From Clostridia bacterium (GTDB lineage: Bacteria; Bacillota; Clostridia; JAQVDB01), in contig JAQVDB010000014.1 of the NCBI GenBank assembly GCA_028698525.1, forward strand, positions 1 to 39,284: a stretch of DNA of 39,284 nucleotides, written 5' to 3'. A program made the translations under genes and the position numbers. Below, piece by piece: positions 1 through 7,950 of the stretch; position 1 is the first letter of the stretch, and each line of letters starts with the position of its first letter. The notes below the pieces were generated by a model that was not told the DNA's origin, searched no databases, and saw nothing but the letters and a program-made list of their open reading frames with translations.

Positions 1-19
1 ATCTTTTCTGGGTTAATTG

Positions 20-49
20 TTGACATACAAGACGGCAATATCTTATAAT
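20..49 (+). promoter_or_regulatory. Sigma-A-type promoter of thrS
   Basis: A perfect -35 TTGACA (20-25) and a perfect -10 TATAAT (44-49) are separated by 18 bp. Transcription would start near 56, just before the T-box leader, which fits control by premature termination rather than by initiation. Confidence 0.85.
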
Positions 50-55
50 ATTGTA

Positions 56-303
56 AATATATATTTTATAGGTGATGAAGGAGACGAGTAAACCAGCTAT
101 ACTGCTGACAGAGAGGAAATGCCATGGCTGTAAGCATTTCTCGGTTATTCTGGTTGAACACCGCTCCTGAACTATTGCCCGAAGAACTCTTATGTTTTGT
201 AAGGCTATCGTTTACTGCGTTAAAGTTAAAAGAGTAAAAAATTGGGTGGAACCGCAGGGAAACACTCTTGCCCCGATGTATTATGGCAGGGAGTGTTTTT
301 TTA
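56..303 (+). ncRNA. T-box leader (tRNA-Thr sensing) of thrS
   Basis: This untranslated leader senses uncharged tRNA and controls read-through into thrS. The T-box core TGGGTGGAACCGC is at 243-255. It is followed by an intrinsic terminator hairpin (arms about 261-272 and 285-297) ending in a run of T at 296-302. In the Stem I region the triplet ACC (160-162), a threonine codon, is followed by GCTCCTGAAC. The Phe T-box in this window has TTC at the same place before the same ten bases, so ACC is the likely specifier. The class and ligand are well supported; the exact stem boundaries are inferred by eye. Confidence 0.93.
261..303 (+). terminator. Conditional terminator of the thrS T-box
   Basis: Left arm AACACTC (261-267) pairs with GAGTGTT (291-297), and the inner TTGCC/GGCAG segments extend the stem. 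A run of seven T follows. In the family, the T-box bulge pairs with the tRNA acceptor end to prevent this hairpin forming. Confidence 0.88.
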
Positions 304-327
304 TTTCTAAAGGAGGTTGTTATATAA

Positions 328-2235
328 ATGATTAATATCAGCTTAAAAGATGGGTCTATATTAAAATATGATAAACCTGTAACTATAATGGAAGTTGCAA
401 AGAGCATAGGAGAAGGATTGGCACGGGCGGCACTTGCAGGTAATGTGGATGGTGTTTTGAGGGATTTAGATTATTTGATTGAAGATGATGTAAGAGTTAA
501 TATTATTACATTTTCCGATGATGACGGCAAAAAGGTATATAGGCATACTACTTCTCATATACTTGCACAAGCGGTTAAAAGAATTTTTCCTGACGCAAAG
601 CTGGCTATCGGACCTGCTATAGAAAACGGGTTTTATTATGATTTCGATGTGGAAAAACCCTTTACACCTGAAGACTTGGAAAAAATAGAAAAAGAGATGA
701 AAAATATAATAAAGGAAAAATATCCGATAGAACGGTTGACAATGCCGAGAGAACAAGCGATAAAATTCATGCAAGAGGCGGACGAGCCTTATAAGGTAGA
801 ATTGATTCAAGATCTTGATGAGGACGCGGTTATTTCTTTTTATAAACAGGGGGAGTTCGTAGATTTATGTTCTGGTCCTCATCTGCCCAGCACTGGCAGG
901 ATAAAGGCTTTTAAACTTACAAGTATAGCCGGCGCCTACTGGAGGGGCAGTGAAAGCAATAAGATGCTTCAAAGAATATATGGTACTTCGTTTGATAGTA
1001 AAAAAGATTTGAATAAGCACTTGAAAAGGATGGAAGAAGCCAAGAAGAGAGACCATAGGAAGTTAGGTAAAGAATTGGATCTTTTTAGTATTCATGATGA
1101 GGGTCCAGGTTTTCCGTTTTTTCATCCTAAGGGAATGATTATCAGAAATGAATTGGAGAATTTTTGGAGAAAAGAGCATATAAAGAGGGGATATCAAGAA
1201 ATTAAGACCCCCATCATTTTAAACCGTGATCTATGGGTAAGATCAGGGCATTGGGATCATTATAAGGAAAATATGTATTTTACCAAAATAGATCAACAGG
1301 ATTATGCTATAAAGCCTATGAATTGTCCCGGCAGCATGATACTTTATAAAAGAAAAATTTATAGTTATAGAGATCTACCTCTCAGGATTGGTGAGCTAGG
1401 ATTAGTACACAGGCATGAATTATCAGGAGCATTACACGGGTTGATGAGGGTTAGAAATTTTACTCAGGATGATGCGCATATATTTATGCTTCCATCTCAA
1501 ATAAAACAGGAAATTATCGGAGTAATCGAATTGATCGATTATATGTACAATATTTTTGGATTTAAATATTTTGTTGAACTTTCCACAAAGCCGGAAAAAG
1601 CTATGGGAACCGATGAACAATGGGAGATGGCTACAGATGCTTTAGTGGAAGCATTACAAGATAAGGGTTTGAATTTTAACATAAATGAAGGCGATGGGGC
1701 ATTCTACGGACCCAAAATTGACTTTCACTTACAGGATTGTTTAGGAAGAACCTGGCAGTGCGGCACTATACAACTTGATTTCCAAATGCCTGAAAGATTT
1801 GATCTGACATATATAGGGCAAGATGGAGAAAAGCATAGGCCTGTAATGATACACAGGGTTATTTTCGGGAGCATAGAGAGATTTATAGGAATCTTGACCG
1901 AACATTTTGCAGGAGCTTTTCCTATATGGCTAGCACCGGTACAGGTAAAATTAATTTCTGTCACTGATAGAAGCAACGACTATATAGATAAAATATATGA
2001 TAATTTGATAGACAAACAAGTAAGAGTGGAAAAAGATACAAGAAACGAAAAAATAGGATATAAGATCAGAGAAGCTCAACTGGAAAAGATCCCTTATATG
2101 TTAATAATAGGAGATAAAGAGCTAGAAAGCAATACTGTGGCAGTGAGATCCAGAAAAGACGGGGATTTAGGTGCTAGAAAATTAGAGGATTTTATAGATG
2201 ATTTGCTAGATCAAATAAAAAGCAAAACATATTAA
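328..2235 (+). CDS. thrS: Threonyl-tRNA synthetase
   Basis: Class II aminoacyl-tRNA synthetase of 635 aa, full length for the bacterial enzyme; it charges tRNA-Thr with threonine in the cytoplasm. Domain order is complete: an N-terminal TGS domain (about 1-60), the second additional (editing) domain with His73 and His77 in HTTSH and Cys181 in CSGPH, the class II catalytic core including MNCPGSM and HRHELSGALHGLMRVR, and a C-terminal anticodon-binding domain after FPIWLAPVQ. The editing residues that clear Ser-tRNA-Thr are all present. ATG 328 follows AAAGGAGGTTG at 309-319. The T-box upstream gives tRNA-Thr control. As in many bacteria, infC-rpmI-rplT lies just downstream, here with its own promoter. 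Confidence 0.98.
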   Translation: MINISLKDGSILKYDKPVTIMEVAKSIGEGLARAALAGNVDGVLRDLDYLIEDDVRVNIITFSDDDGKKVYRHTTSHILAQAVKRIFPDAKLAIGPAIENGFYYDFDVEKPFTPEDLEKIEKEMKNIIKEKYPIERLTMPREQAIKFMQEADEPYKVELIQDLDEDAVISFYKQGEFVDLCSGPHLPSTGRIKAFKLTSIAGAYWRGSESNKMLQRIYGTSFDSKKDLNKHLKRMEEAKKRDHRKLGKELDLFSIHDEGPGFPFFHPKGMIIRNELENFWRKEHIKRGYQEIKTPIILNRDLWVRSGHWDHYKENMYFTKIDQQDYAIKPMNCPGSMILYKRKIYSYRDLPLRIGELGLVHRHELSGALHGLMRVRNFTQDDAHIFMLPSQIKQEIIGVIELIDYMYNIFGFKYFVELSTKPEKAMGTDEQWEMATDALVEALQDKGLNFNINEGDGAFYGPKIDFHLQDCLGRTWQCGTIQLDFQMPERFDLTYIGQDGEKHRPVMIHRVIFGSIERFIGILTEHFAGAFPIWLAPVQVKLISVTDRSNDYIDKIYDNLIDKQVRVEKDTRNEKIGYKIREAQLEKIPYMLIIGDKELESNTVAVRSRKDGDLGARKLEDFIDDLLDQIKSKTY

Positions 2236-2245
2236 ACATAACTAT

Positions 2246-2274
2246 TTGACATCGGCCTGTAATTATGCTATCAT
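2246..2274 (+). promoter_or_regulatory. Promoter of the infC-rpmI-rplT operon
   Basis: -35 TTGACA (2246-2251) and -10 TATCAT (2269-2274) have the ideal 17 bp spacer. It starts 11 bp after the thrS stop codon, so the ribosomal operon can be transcribed separately from thrS, with a start near 2281. Confidence 0.75.
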
Positions 2275-2280
2275 TAAAAA

Positions 2281-2411
2281 TGTTAAAATCAAGAAGAAGC
2301 TATCCACTTCTCACCTTTCAGCTTCGCTAGGAAGGTTAATAATGACACTAAAAATGTTTTGTTTGTCTTATAAATAAAAAAGTGGGTAGTTTACCCGCTT
2401 TTATTTTTTTG
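2281..2411 (+). ncRNA. L20-type leader / attenuator of infC-rpmI-rplT
   Basis: The leader can fold in two mutually exclusive ways. A terminator hairpin at 2378-2402 (AAAAGTGGGTA / TACCCGCTTTT, loop GTT) is followed by a T run. The upstream segment CTATCCACTT (2300-2309) is complementary, with one G-U pair, to AAGTGGGTAG (2380-2389), the left arm of that terminator, so it can act as an antiterminator. Between them is a local hairpin (ACCTT / AAGGT, about 2313-2336). Position and design match the Firmicutes L20 leader, in which ribosomal protein L20 represses its own operon by promoting termination. Assignment to that family is by layout, not by a covariance search. Confidence 0.75.
2378..2411 (+). 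terminator. Conditional terminator in the infC leader
   Basis: AAAAGTGGGTA (2378-2388), loop GTT and TACCCGCTTTT (2392-2402) are followed by ATTTTTTT (2403-2410). It lies 74 bp before infC, so it acts as an attenuator rather than as the end of thrS alone. Confidence 0.85.
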
Positions 2412-2484
2412 TAAAGTTTTTATGTGTTTTTGCTATATAAGCAGTTAATGAATAGCTGCTTTAAAATTCCGGAGGTGAGTCAAT

Positions 2485-2997
2485 ATTAGCAAAGATTTTA
2501 GAGTTAATGAAGGGATAAGGGAAAGCAAGGTAAGGGTGGTAGATGAGGACGGGAAACAGCTAGGGGTATTGACATTAGACGAGGCATTAGAAATTGCATA
2601 TAGAAAAAAGCTGGATCTTGTAGAGGTCGCACCAAATGCAAGGCCCAAGGTATGTAGGATTATGGATTTTGGGAAATATAAGTTTGAGTTGACCAAAAAA
2701 GAGAAAGAAGCTAAAAAGAAGCAAAAGGTTATAAATATCAAAGAGATTAGGCTTTCCCCTACAATTGAGGAGCATGACCTTAAAGTTAAGGCTAATAATG
2801 CATTAAGATTTTTAAAATCTGGAGATAAGGTTAAAGTTACCATAAGATTTAGAGGCAGGGAAATGGCGCATATGGAAATAGGTAAGAAAGTTATGCAGGA
2901 TTTTACAAATTTGCTTGCCGATACATGCCAAATTGAAAAGAGGCCCAAAACTGAGGGTAGAAATATGATTATGGTATTAGCACCTAAACAATTATAA
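2485..2997 (+). CDS. infC: Translation initiation factor IF-3 (AUU start)
   Basis: IF-3 binds the 30S subunit, prevents premature 50S joining and proofreads the start codon. The conserved N-terminus [22 protein letters not shown] is encoded upstream of any ATG or GTG start that would keep it, beginning at ATT 2485-2487. A TGA stop at 2476-2478 in the same frame leaves only AAT, GTC and ATT as possible first codons. The Shine-Dalgarno GGAGGTGAG (2471-2479) is correctly spaced for ATT. The protein is then 170 aa, normal for the family, with the N-terminal domain, basic linker ([11 protein letters not shown]) and C-terminal domain all present. A later in-frame GTG at 2536 would delete 17 conserved residues. 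A rare start codon is the known basis of infC autoregulation in other bacteria. First gene of infC-rpmI-rplT. Confidence 0.96.
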   Translation: MSKDFRVNEGIRESKVRVVDEDGKQLGVLTLDEALEIAYRKKLDLVEVAPNARPKVCRIMDFGKYKFELTKKEKEAKKKQKVINIKEIRLSPTIEEHDLKVKANNALRFLKSGDKVKVTIRFRGREMAHMEIGKKVMQDFTNLLADTCQIEKRPKTEGRNMIMVLAPKQL

Positions 2998-3020
2998 TAA
3001 CACAGGAAGGAGCACTGATC

Positions 3021-3218
3021 ATGCCAAAAATGAAGACCCATAGAGGAGCTGCTAAAAGATTTAAATTGACTAAAAGTGGCAAAATCAAAAGAGCTAAAGC
3101 TTATAAAAGTCATATATTGACTAAAAAATCATCAAAAAGAAAAAGAAACCTAAGGAAACCGGGTTTTGTAAGTAAAAATGAATCGGATGTAATAAAGAAA
3201 TTGATTCCATATAAATAG
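3021..3218 (+). CDS. rpmI: 50S ribosomal protein L35
   Basis: Small, strongly basic 65 aa protein with the family signature [15 protein letters not shown] at the N-terminus and full normal length. It is a structural protein of the 50S subunit. It starts 24 bp after infC with AGGAAGGAG upstream, inside the conserved infC-rpmI-rplT operon, so it shares the leader attenuator. Confidence 0.98.
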   Translation: MPKMKTHRGAAKRFKLTKSGKIKRAKAYKSHILTKKSSKRKRNLRKPGFVSKNESDVIKKLIPYK

Positions 3219-3246
3219 TTAAAGTACTGAAAAGGAGGCGACAGTC

Positions 3247-3606
3247 ATGGCAAGAGTTAAAAAAGCGGTTAACGCAAGAAAGAAGCATAAAAAGATATTA
3301 CGTCTTGCAAAAGGATATTATGGTGCTAGTAGTAAACAGTTTAGACCTGCAAATCAGGCTGTAATGAAGTCTTTATCATATGCTTATACAGGACGAAAAT
3401 TAAGAAAGAGAGATTTTAGAAAGCTATGGATTGCAAGGATTAACGCTGCTTCAAGGAGCAACGGTTTATCCTATTCAAAATTTATAAATGGTCTCAAATT
3501 GGCTGGTATAGAAATAAACAGAAAAATGCTTGCAGAACTTGCTATAAATGATGATAAAGCTTTTTCAGAATTAGTAGATATTGCAAAACAGAAAATCGAG
3601 GCATAA
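3247..3606 (+). CDS. rplT: 50S ribosomal protein L20
   Basis: 119 aa with the typical start [16 protein letters not shown], a long basic N-terminal extension and a globular C-terminal half (about 60-119). L20 is needed early in 50S assembly by binding 23S rRNA. In Firmicutes it is also the repressor that acts on the operon leader, for which a candidate target is present at 2281-2411. AAAGGAGGCGA precedes the ATG. It is the last gene of the operon and is followed by a strong terminator. Confidence 0.98.
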   Translation: MARVKKAVNARKKHKKILRLAKGYYGASSKQFRPANQAVMKSLSYAYTGRKLRKRDFRKLWIARINAASRSNGLSYSKFINGLKLAGIEINRKMLAELAINDDKAFSELVDIAKQKIEA

Positions 3607-3618
3607 CAAAATTAAATT

Positions 3619-3670
3619 AAAATATTTATAAAAGGGAAAAGGTTGATCTTTTCCCTTTTATAAATATTTT
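3619..3670 (+). terminator. Terminator after rplT
   Basis: A long hairpin has a 22 bp perfect stem (3619-3640 with 3649-3670) and an eight-base loop. The stem is GGGAAAA/TTTTCCC near the loop and A/T-rich outside, and the right arm itself ends in T-rich sequence. It closes the infC-rpmI-rplT operon. Confidence 0.88.
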
Positions 3671-3686
3671 AAAAATTCTACCATAA

Positions 3687-3695
3687 TGGTATAAT
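3687..3695 (+). promoter_or_regulatory. Extended -10 promoter candidate for ktrBA
   Basis: TGG followed by TATAAT (3690-3695) forms an extended -10 element (TGN-TATAAT). No good -35 is seen 17 bp upstream, where the rplT terminator lies, which is common for extended -10 promoters. No c-di-AMP (ydaO-type) riboswitch fits in the roughly 50 bases before the gene. Confidence 0.5.
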
Positions 3696-3750
3696 AATAT
3701 AAAAATATTTTATTGGGATACTTTTGCAGTGCAGCTGGGAGTTGAGCATT

Positions 3751-5097
3751 TTGGTAAATAGAACTGATAAGATAAATTTAACACCTGCACAAGTGCTTGC
3801 TTTGGGTTTTATGATACTTATTATTTCAGGAGGTATATTGCTTAACCTTCCAATATCATCCAAAGACGGAAATAGTGTTGGTTTTCTAAATGCATTATTT
3901 ACTGCCACTTCAGCAGTATGTGTTACCGGTCTTGTGGTTGTGGATACTGCCACACATTGGACACTTTTTGGACAAATTATCATAATCATACTGATTCAAA
4001 TAGGTGGGTTAGGTTTTATGGCCCTGACCACCCTTTTTGCATTGATAGTGGGTAAAAAGATCACCTTGAGGGAGAGGCTGGTAATGCAAGAGGCATTAAA
4101 TCAATTTTCTATTGAAGGAGTGGTTAGGTTAACTAAAAATTTGTTAATTGTGACTCTTTTAATAGAGGGAATGGGTGCTTTATTGCTTTCTACAAGGTTT
4201 GTATACTATTATGGACCTGTGAAAGGGATATATTATAGTGTATTTCATTCAATTTCAGCATTTTGCAATGCAGGTTTTGATTTGGTAGGGGGATTTAGAA
4301 GTTTAACTCCATTTTTTAACGATGTAGTAATAAATATAGTTATAATGTCCCTAATAGTTGTAGGAGGATTAGGTTTTACTGTACTTGTAAATATTGCTAC
4401 AAAGAGACAGTTTGATAAATTTTCATTGCATACAAAGCTTGTTATATATGTTACTGGATTTTTTATCGCTTTAGGATTTATAGTGTTCATGTTGCTTGAA
4501 TACTCAAATCCTGGAACATTAAGAGGTATGCCTTTTCAAGAAAAGGTATTAGCTTCTCTTTTTCAATCTGTGACACCTAGAACAGCTGGATTTAATACAA
4601 TACCTATAGATAACCTGACTAATGCTTCAAAGTTTTTTACTATCATACTCATGTTTATAGGTGGTTCACCTGCTTCTACTGCAGGAGGTATAAAAACTGT
4701 CACTTTTGCAGTTGTGATATTGTCAGTATGGGCAAATATTAAAGGAAGGGAAGACGTTGAAATCTTTCAAAAGAGAGTTAAGAGACAGATTGTATCCCGT
4801 GCATTAGTAGTTACAGTATTAGCATTATTATTGGTAATTGTAGTTACCATGATATTGTCCATTACAGAAAAGGCTGAATTCTTAAATATACTTTTTGAAG
4901 TTGCTTCTGCTTTTGGTACTGTAGGATTATCTGCCGGGATAACTACTGAATTATCAACTGCAGGCAAGATAATAATAATGATAACCATGTTTAGCGGAAG
5001 AGTTGGACCGCTTACGATAGTTACAGCACTTGCAAAGCGACAGGCAAAGAATAAAGCACCTATAAAATACCCGGAAGATAGGGTAATTGTAGGGTAA
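3751..5097 (+). CDS. ktrB: Potassium uptake protein, membrane subunit (KtrB/TrkH family)
   Basis: Potassium-translocating membrane subunit of a Ktr system. The four pore-loop repeats of the superfamily are visible with their central glycines: SAVCVTGLVV, SAFCNAGFDL, TPRTAGFNTI and SAFGTVGLSA. About eight to ten hydrophobic segments span the protein. The start is chosen as TTG 3751 (MVNRTDKINLTPAQ), because GGGAG at 3737-3741 is spaced nine bases from it; an in-frame TTG at 3724 would put that ribosome binding site inside the gene. The resulting 448 aa is close to known KtrB lengths. The cytoplasmic gating subunit gene ktrA follows 18 bp downstream, making a two-gene operon. Confidence 0.93.
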   Translation: MVNRTDKINLTPAQVLALGFMILIISGGILLNLPISSKDGNSVGFLNALFTATSAVCVTGLVVVDTATHWTLFGQIIIIILIQIGGLGFMALTTLFALIVGKKITLRERLVMQEALNQFSIEGVVRLTKNLLIVTLLIEGMGALLLSTRFVYYYGPVKGIYYSVFHSISAFCNAGFDLVGGFRSLTPFFNDVVINIVIMSLIVVGGLGFTVLVNIATKRQFDKFSLHTKLVIYVTGFFIALGFIVFMLLEYSNPGTLRGMPFQEKVLASLFQSVTPRTAGFNTIPIDNLTNASKFFTIILMFIGGSPASTAGGIKTVTFAVVILSVWANIKGREDVEIFQKRVKRQIVSRALVVTVLALLLVIVVTMILSITEKAEFLNILFEVASAFGTVGLSAGITTELSTAGKIIIMITMFSGRVGPLTIVTALAKRQAKNKAPIKYPEDRVIVG

Positions 5098-5115
5098 GAA
5101 AGGTGATAAACGGGA

Positions 5116-5763
5116 ATGAAACAATTTGTAGTGATAGGATTGGGTAGATTTGGTTCCAGCGTAGCTAGAACTTTATATGCATTAGGACATGATGTGCTTG
5201 CAATAGATAAAGATGAAGAACTTATCCAGGACATATCAGATTCAGTGACCCATGCTGTACAGGCTGATGCTACTGATGAGAATGCTTTAAAATCTTTAGG
5301 GATAAGAAATTTTGATGTTGCTGTAATAACTATTGGATCTGATATTCAAGCTAGCATTATGATAACATTGCTTGCTAAAGAGTTAGGTGTAAAATATGTA
5401 ATAACAAAGGCACAAAATGAATTGCATGCGAAGGTATTATATAAAATTGGGGTGGATAGGGTTGTATTTCCTGAGCGAGATATGGGCGTCAGGGTTGCAC
5501 ATAATTTAGTTTCTTCAAATATACTTGATTATATAGAACTGGATCCAGATTTCAGCATTATTGAGATTACTGCAATATCCAGATGGATAGGGAAAACACT
5601 GGAAGAACTTGACATGAGAGCCAGGTATGGTGTTAATGTGCTAGCGATTAAACAAGGAAACGATATAAACATCTCCCCAAGAGGGGATGATTTGATACAA
5701 GAAAATGATATTTTAGTGGTTGTAGGTTCAAATGAAGATATAAAAAGGTTAGAAAACAAATAA
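5116..5763 (+). CDS. ktrA: Potassium uptake regulator, RCK subunit (KtrA/TrkA family)
   Basis: Cytoplasmic gating ring protein of the Ktr system, 215 aa. The N-terminal RCK domain begins with a Rossmann nucleotide-binding loop, GLGRFGSSVARTL (about residues 8-20), with the acidic AIDKDEE after the second strand. A C-terminal RCK_C domain (about 135-215) follows; in relatives this lobe binds c-di-AMP and the N-domain binds ATP/ADP or NAD(H). ATG 5116 follows AAAGGTGAT. It sits directly behind ktrB, consistent with a dedicated KtrAB pair. Confidence 0.94.
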   Translation: MKQFVVIGLGRFGSSVARTLYALGHDVLAIDKDEELIQDISDSVTHAVQADATDENALKSLGIRNFDVAVITIGSDIQASIMITLLAKELGVKYVITKAQNELHAKVLYKIGVDRVVFPERDMGVRVAHNLVSSNILDYIELDPDFSIIEITAISRWIGKTLEELDMRARYGVNVLAIKQGNDINISPRGDDLIQENDILVVVGSNEDIKRLENK

Positions 5764-5777
5764 AACGGAGTGGTGCA

Positions 5778-6596
5778 TTGGTTTTGGATGATTGTATAAC
5801 TAGCATGAAAAATCCTTTAATAAAGAGAATACGATCTCTGAATATAAAAAAATATAGAGATCAATATAACCGATTTATAATTGAAGGTACAAAAATTGTA
5901 GATGAATTTATAGATAGCGGTGCATCTATAGATCAGGTGCTTTATTCGGACAAAGTCTTTTCGATGAGCTATGGAGATCAACTCATCGAAAAACTCGAAG
6001 ATAATAAGATAGAGAATATTAAAGTGGATGATAATATATTAAAGCAGCTTTGCAATACTAAAACTCCTCAAGGCATATTGGCAGTGGTTAAAAAAATCGA
6101 ATATCAATTATGTGATGTTATAGATAAAGCCGAATTACTGATAATAATTGATGGGGTGCAGGATCCAGGTAACCTAGGTACGATAATAAGAACGGCAGAT
6201 GCAGTAAACGTGGATGGCATAATTGTTTCTCAAGATACAGTGGATGTTTATAATGACAAGACGATAAGATCAACTATGGGTTCGATATTGAGGGTTCCAG
6301 TAGTAAAATGTAGTAATCTCGGCGGATGTATTCAAAAACTGAGAGGTGATAATTTTTTTATTTGTGCAGCAGATGTAAATGCCACTAGTTATTATTTTGA
6401 TATAATTTATCCCGATAAGACGGCATTGTTGATAGGAAATGAATCGAGAGGTATAGATGATGGGGTTTTGGCTGTTTCTGATAAAAGCGTAAAGATTCCA
6501 ATGCCAGGTGGGAGCGAATCTTTGAATGTATCGATAGCGACTGCGGTAATATTGTACGAGGTATTAAGACAGAGAATATCTGTTTCTCTTGAATAA
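5778..6596 (+). CDS. SpoU-family (TrmH/RlmB-like) RNA 2'-O-methyltransferase, YsgA-like
   Basis: SAM-dependent RNA ribose methyltransferase of the knotted SPOUT class, 272 aa. An N-terminal substrate-binding domain (SMKNPLIKRIRSLNIKKYRD..., about 1-100) precedes the SpoU catalytic domain with its three motifs: DGVQDPGNLGTIIRTADA, then LLIGNESRGID, then IPMPGGSESLNVSIATAV. The start is TTG 5778 with CGGAG seven bases upstream. The target (23S rRNA or tRNA nucleotide) cannot be read from the sequence. Its position just before pheST matches ysgA in Bacillus. It starts 15 bp after ktrA and could be read from the ktr promoter. The pheS promoter -35 overlaps its stop codon. Confidence 0.9.
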   Translation: MVLDDCITSMKNPLIKRIRSLNIKKYRDQYNRFIIEGTKIVDEFIDSGASIDQVLYSDKVFSMSYGDQLIEKLEDNKIENIKVDDNILKQLCNTKTPQGILAVVKKIEYQLCDVIDKAELLIIIDGVQDPGNLGTIIRTADAVNVDGIIVSQDTVDVYNDKTIRSTMGSILRVPVVKCSNLGGCIQKLRGDNFFICAADVNATSYYFDIIYPDKTALLIGNESRGIDDGVLAVSDKSVKIPMPGGSESLNVSIATAVILYEVLRQRISVSLE

Positions 6597-6617
6597 AATA
6601 TTCTACTGTGCTATAAT
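6589..6617 (+). promoter_or_regulatory. Promoter of pheST
   Basis: -35 TTGAAT (6589-6594) and -10 TATAAT (6612-6617) are separated by 17 bp. The -35 box overlaps the last codon and stop of the upstream methyltransferase gene. The predicted start near 6624 lies just before the T-box leader. Confidence 0.75.
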
Positions 6618-6623
6618 CTTTTA

Positions 6624-6876
6624 AAACACAAGTAAATATTTCTAAGGTGATGATGGAGAGAGTACGTTGATGTTTGCTAAAAAGAGATGGGGTGTCACTG
6701 GCTGGGAGCATCCCTTTAGTGAGTTAACGGAAGTTCGCTCCTGAACAGCGGATTGAAATTAGAGTAGGTCTAGCCGGCTTTGCCGTTATCTGATAGAGGT
6801 GGTTTTGATACAACTTGGGTGGTATCGCGGAGAATGTAGCTTCGTCCCATTATTCATTATGGACGAAGCTTTTTTA
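6624..6876 (+). ncRNA. T-box leader (tRNA-Phe sensing) of pheST
   Basis: Second tRNA-sensing leader in the window. The T-box core TGGGTGGTATCGCGG is at 6816-6830 and is followed by a terminator (6838-6875). In Stem I the triplet TTC (6734-6736), a phenylalanine codon, precedes GCTCCTGAAC, exactly the bases that follow ACC in the thrS leader. An AGAGAG segment near the 5' base of Stem I (about 6655) also fits the family. Uncharged tRNA-Phe is the inferred ligand, and both synthetase subunit genes are downstream. Confidence 0.93.
6838..6875 (+). terminator. Conditional terminator of the pheST T-box
   Basis: A perfect 10 bp stem, AGCTTCGTCC (6838-6847) with GGACGAAGCT (6861-6870), is followed by a T run to 6875. 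It sits directly after the T-box core, as required for tRNA-controlled antitermination. Confidence 0.9.
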
Positions 6877-6915
6877 ATTAATAAAAACAATTTTAACTGG
6901 AAGGAGTAGCGTGAA

Positions 6916-7935
6916 ATGCTTGAGAAGTTAAAAGATATCAGAATGCGTGCGAGAGAAGAGATACGATCTTGTACGGATATAGAACAATTGAATGATAAAA
7001 GAGTCAAATATCTTGGTAAAAAAGGTAAGCTAACGCAGGTATTGAGGGGTATGGGTGATTTGCCTGCAGATCAGCGCCCAGTCATTGGAAGAATGGCAAA
7101 TGAAATAAGGACTGCAGTAGAAGAAGAGTTAAACAGTGCAAATGAACGCATACAAAAGAACATGCAAAAAATAAGACTGGAAAAAGAGCGAATTGACGTT
7201 ACTATGCCTGGTAAGTCTATGCCAAACGGCGGTTTACATCCATTAAGTATTGTGCTGGAGGAAATACAGAATGTATTCATTGGATTAGGGTTTAAGATTG
7301 CAGAAGGACCGGAAGTTGAGCATGATTTCTATAATTTTGAGGCTTTGAATATACCCAAAGATCATCCTGCTAGGGATACTCAGGATACATTTTATATAAC
7401 AGATAATTTTTTATTGAGAACTCAGACTTCACCTGTGCAAATACGGGTAATGAAAGAACAGAAGCCGCCAATAAAGATTATTTCTCCTGGGCGTGTATAT
7501 CGTTCAGACAGTGTGGATGCAACTCATTCACCCATGTTCCATCAGATTGAAGGATTGGTAGTAGATAAAGGCGTTACAATGGGTGACCTCAAGGGTGTAT
7601 TGGGTTTGTTTGCAAAAGAATTATATGGTTCAGATATAAAGATGAGATTTAGACCACATCACTTTCCATTTACAGAGCCCAGCGCTGAAATGGATATAAG
7701 CTGTGTTGTATGTAAAGGCAAAGGATGCAAGGCATGTGGAAATAGCGGCTGGCTAGAAATACTGGGAGCAGGAATGGTTCATCCTAGAGTATTAGAGATA
7801 TGTGATATAAATCCTGACCATTATAGCGGATTTGCCTTTGGAATGGGACTTGATAGAATAACTACTCAAAAATATGGTATAGATGATTTAAGGTTATTAT
7901 TTGAAAATGATGTTAGATTTTTGGAACAATTTTAA
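6916..7935 (+). CDS. pheS: Phenylalanyl-tRNA synthetase alpha subunit
   Basis: Catalytic subunit of the alpha2-beta2 PheRS, 339 aa, full length. An N-terminal coiled-coil arm (about 1-85), which contacts tRNA-Phe, precedes the class II core. Visible signatures are the motif 2 region [24 protein letters not shown], the [14 protein letters not shown] segment, a [17 protein letters not shown] stretch and motif 3 [20 protein letters not shown]. The four cysteines in the third stretch suggest a bound metal, an inference only. ATG 6916 follows AAGGAG with nine bases of spacing. pheT starts 15 bp downstream. Confidence 0.98.
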   Translation: MLEKLKDIRMRAREEIRSCTDIEQLNDKRVKYLGKKGKLTQVLRGMGDLPADQRPVIGRMANEIRTAVEEELNSANERIQKNMQKIRLEKERIDVTMPGKSMPNGGLHPLSIVLEEIQNVFIGLGFKIAEGPEVEHDFYNFEALNIPKDHPARDTQDTFYITDNFLLRTQTSPVQIRVMKEQKPPIKIISPGRVYRSDSVDATHSPMFHQIEGLVVDKGVTMGDLKGVLGLFAKELYGSDIKMRFRPHHFPFTEPSAEMDISCVVCKGKGCKACGNSGWLEILGAGMVHPRVLEICDINPDHYSGFAFGMGLDRITTQKYGIDDLRLLFENDVRFLEQF

Positions 7936-7950
7936 TAAGGAGGAAAACAG

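Noticed and set aside
2536-2997. IF-3 beginning at GTG 2536
   Set aside because: It would remove 17 conserved N-terminal residues and lacks its own ribosome binding site; ATT 2485 is correctly spaced from GGAGGTGAG.
3671-3750. c-di-AMP riboswitch upstream of ktrBA
   Set aside because: Only about 50 bases separate the promoter from the start codon, too short for the known aptamer, and no motif is visible.
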